Assembly: GCA_038040325.1 (NCBI GenBank)
Contig: JBBPIM010000027.1
Coordinates: 1-27,211, forward strand
DNA: 27,211 nt
Origin: Mayfieldus profundus
GTDB lineage: Bacteria > Actinomycetota > Thermoleophilia > Solirubrobacterales > 70-9
Direction: 5' to 3'
Within the stretch, counting starts at the first letter, position 1, and each line of letters begins with the position of its first letter. The notes under the pieces are model-generated. The model saw only the letters and a list, made by a program, of their open reading frames with translations. It was not told where the DNA came from and did no database searches. Shown one piece after another: positions 26,417 to 27,211 of the stretch. The position numbers and the translations under genes were made by a program.

Positions 26417-26444
26417 GCTCGGGTGTGGTTTTGGGTCCCCGAGC
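26417..26444 (+). other. Stem-loop in the phosphotransferase-ino1 gap
   Basis: GCTCGGG (26417-26423) and CCCGAGC (26438-26444) pair perfectly around a 14-nt G/T-rich loop. It lies 10 bp after the phosphotransferase stop and ends 6 bp before the AGGAGGG ribosome binding site of ino1 (26451-26457). It may be a weak terminator, an mRNA-stability structure, or a control element of ino1 translation. Confidence 0.5.
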
Positions 26445-26469
26445 CTGACCCAGGAGGGTTTCCCACGTC

Positions 26470-27211
26470 ATGAGCAAGACCAACGGAGCGAGCACCGACG
26501 GCGCCGGACGCCGGGACGACAAGGTCCGCGTGGCGATCGTCGGCGTCGGCAACTGCGCCAACTCCTTCATCCAGGGCGTCCAGCACTACCAGGACGCCGA
26601 TCCCTCCGAGGACGTGCCGGGCCTGATGAACGTGGACCTGGGCGGCTACCACGTGCGCGATGTGGAGTTCGTCGCCGCCTTCGACATCGATTCCGACAAG
26701 GTCGGCAAGGATCTCTCCGAGGCGATCTGGGCCGGCCAGAACGACACCATCAAGTTCGCCGACGTTCCCCACCTCGGCATCGAGGTAAAGCGGGGCATGA
26801 CCCACGACGGCCTCGGCAAGTACCTGAAGGAGAAGATCACCAAGGCTCCGGGCGAGACGGCCGACATCGTCAACGTGCTGAAGAGCACCGAGGCGGATGT
26901 GCTGGTCTGCTACCTGCCGGTCGGCAGCGAGCAGGCGACCAAGTGGTACGTCGAGCAGGCCCTGGCGGCCGGCGTCGGCTTCGTCAACTGCCTGCCCGTG
27001 TTCATCGCCCGCGAGAACTACTGGGACAAGCGCTTCCGCGAGGCCGGGCTGCCGATCATCGGCGACGACATCAAGTCGCAGGTCGGCGCGACGATCGTGC
27101 ACCGCCAGCTCGCCCGCCTGTTCCACGAGCGCGGCGTGCGCATGGAGCGCACCAGCCAGCTCAACGTCGGCGGCAACATGGACTTCTACAACATGCTCGA
27201 GCGCGAGCGGC
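26470..27211 (+). CDS. ino1: Inositol-3-phosphate synthase, N-terminal part (cut by window end)
   Basis: NAD-dependent isomerisation of glucose-6-phosphate to inositol phosphate, the source of all inositol for phosphatidylinositol and, in many actinobacteria, mycothiol. 247 residues are visible. A 17-residue hydrophilic tail leads to the NAD-binding VRVAIVGVGNCANSF, then GLMNVDLGGYHVRDVEFVAA, VLVCYLPVGSEQA, GDDIKSQVGATIVHR and LNVGGNMDF, which match actinobacterial Ino1 (Mycobacterium type) closely. The C-terminal part lies beyond the window. ATG 26470 with AGGAGGG 12 nt upstream, unlike the three genes before it, which lack such a site. Confidence 0.96.
   Translation, partial: MSKTNGASTDGAGRRDDKVRVAIVGVGNCANSFIQGVQHYQDADPSEDVPGLMNVDLGGYHVRDVEFVAAFDIDSDKVGKDLSEAIWAGQNDTIKFADVPHLGIEVKRGMTHDGLGKYLKEKITKAPGETADIVNVLKSTEADVLVCYLPVGSEQATKWYVEQALAAGVGFVNCLPVFIARENYWDKRFREAGLPIIGDDIKSQVGATIVHRQLARLFHERGVRMERTSQLNVGGNMDFYNMLERER

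Overview
The window is a GC-rich chromosomal segment from an actinomycete-type bacterium. The gene set points that way: an HspR-type dnaK-grpE-dnaJ-hspR operon plus clpB, a PurS/PurQ/PurL three-part FGAM synthase, a Mycobacterium-like inositol-1-phosphate synthase next to a CDP-alcohol phosphotransferase, and -10 boxes of the TANNNT type placed about 7 nt before start codons. I lean towards Thermoleophilia (Solirubrobacterales and relatives), but that is an impression from protein style and not a proof. I see no tRNA, rRNA, IS element, prophage or CRISPR array.

Layout. (1) 1-9932 is a purine-biosynthesis region, nearly all on the minus strand: GYD-domain gene > purD > purE > purB as one tight unit, then purC, then purS > purQ > purL > purF (purF is cut by the window edge). 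A cytochrome P450 gene on the plus strand (5077-6402) sits between the two pur units. A small repeat/stem-loop element fills the purC-purS gap. (2) 9999-10628 is a METTL7-like methyltransferase on the plus strand, convergent with a cell-wall gene pair: a membrane-anchored protein of unknown function (12327-13232), translationally coupled to a secreted protein that combines two lysozyme-like lytic transglycosylase modules with a C-terminal M15-type peptidase module. (3) 13541-20452 is the heat-shock chaperone block, minus strand, with a shared operator-like motif in front of dnaK and clpB. (4) 20657-23984, minus strand, holds pfkB-type kinase > endonuclease III-like glycosylase > membrane-anchored cytochrome c, ended by an intrinsic terminator, followed by a secreted endonuclease/exonuclease/phosphatase gene with a one-base frameshift. 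(5) 24040-27211, plus strand, holds a haloalkane-dehalogenase-like hydrolase, a PAP2/AUR1-like membrane enzyme, a phosphatidylinositol-phosphate-synthase candidate and the first two thirds of ino1, forming an apparent inositol-phospholipid neighbourhood with probable leaderless transcripts.

How the genes work together: the pur genes cover PurF, PurD, PurSQL, PurE, PurC and PurB, but neither purM, purN nor purK lies here. The chaperones form the DnaK machine, its co-chaperones, its repressor and the ClpB disaggregase. Ino1 would make inositol-1-phosphate, which the CDP-alcohol phosphotransferase could join to CDP-diacylglycerol. The PAP2 enzyme could act on the product.

Most of the window is ordinary core genome. 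I do not see a clearly new system. The items most worth a second look are the leaderless promoter pattern, the non-canonical HspR operator, the purC-purS hairpin element, the PurE active-site variant without a purK partner, the three-module cell-wall enzyme and the frameshifted nuclease-family gene.
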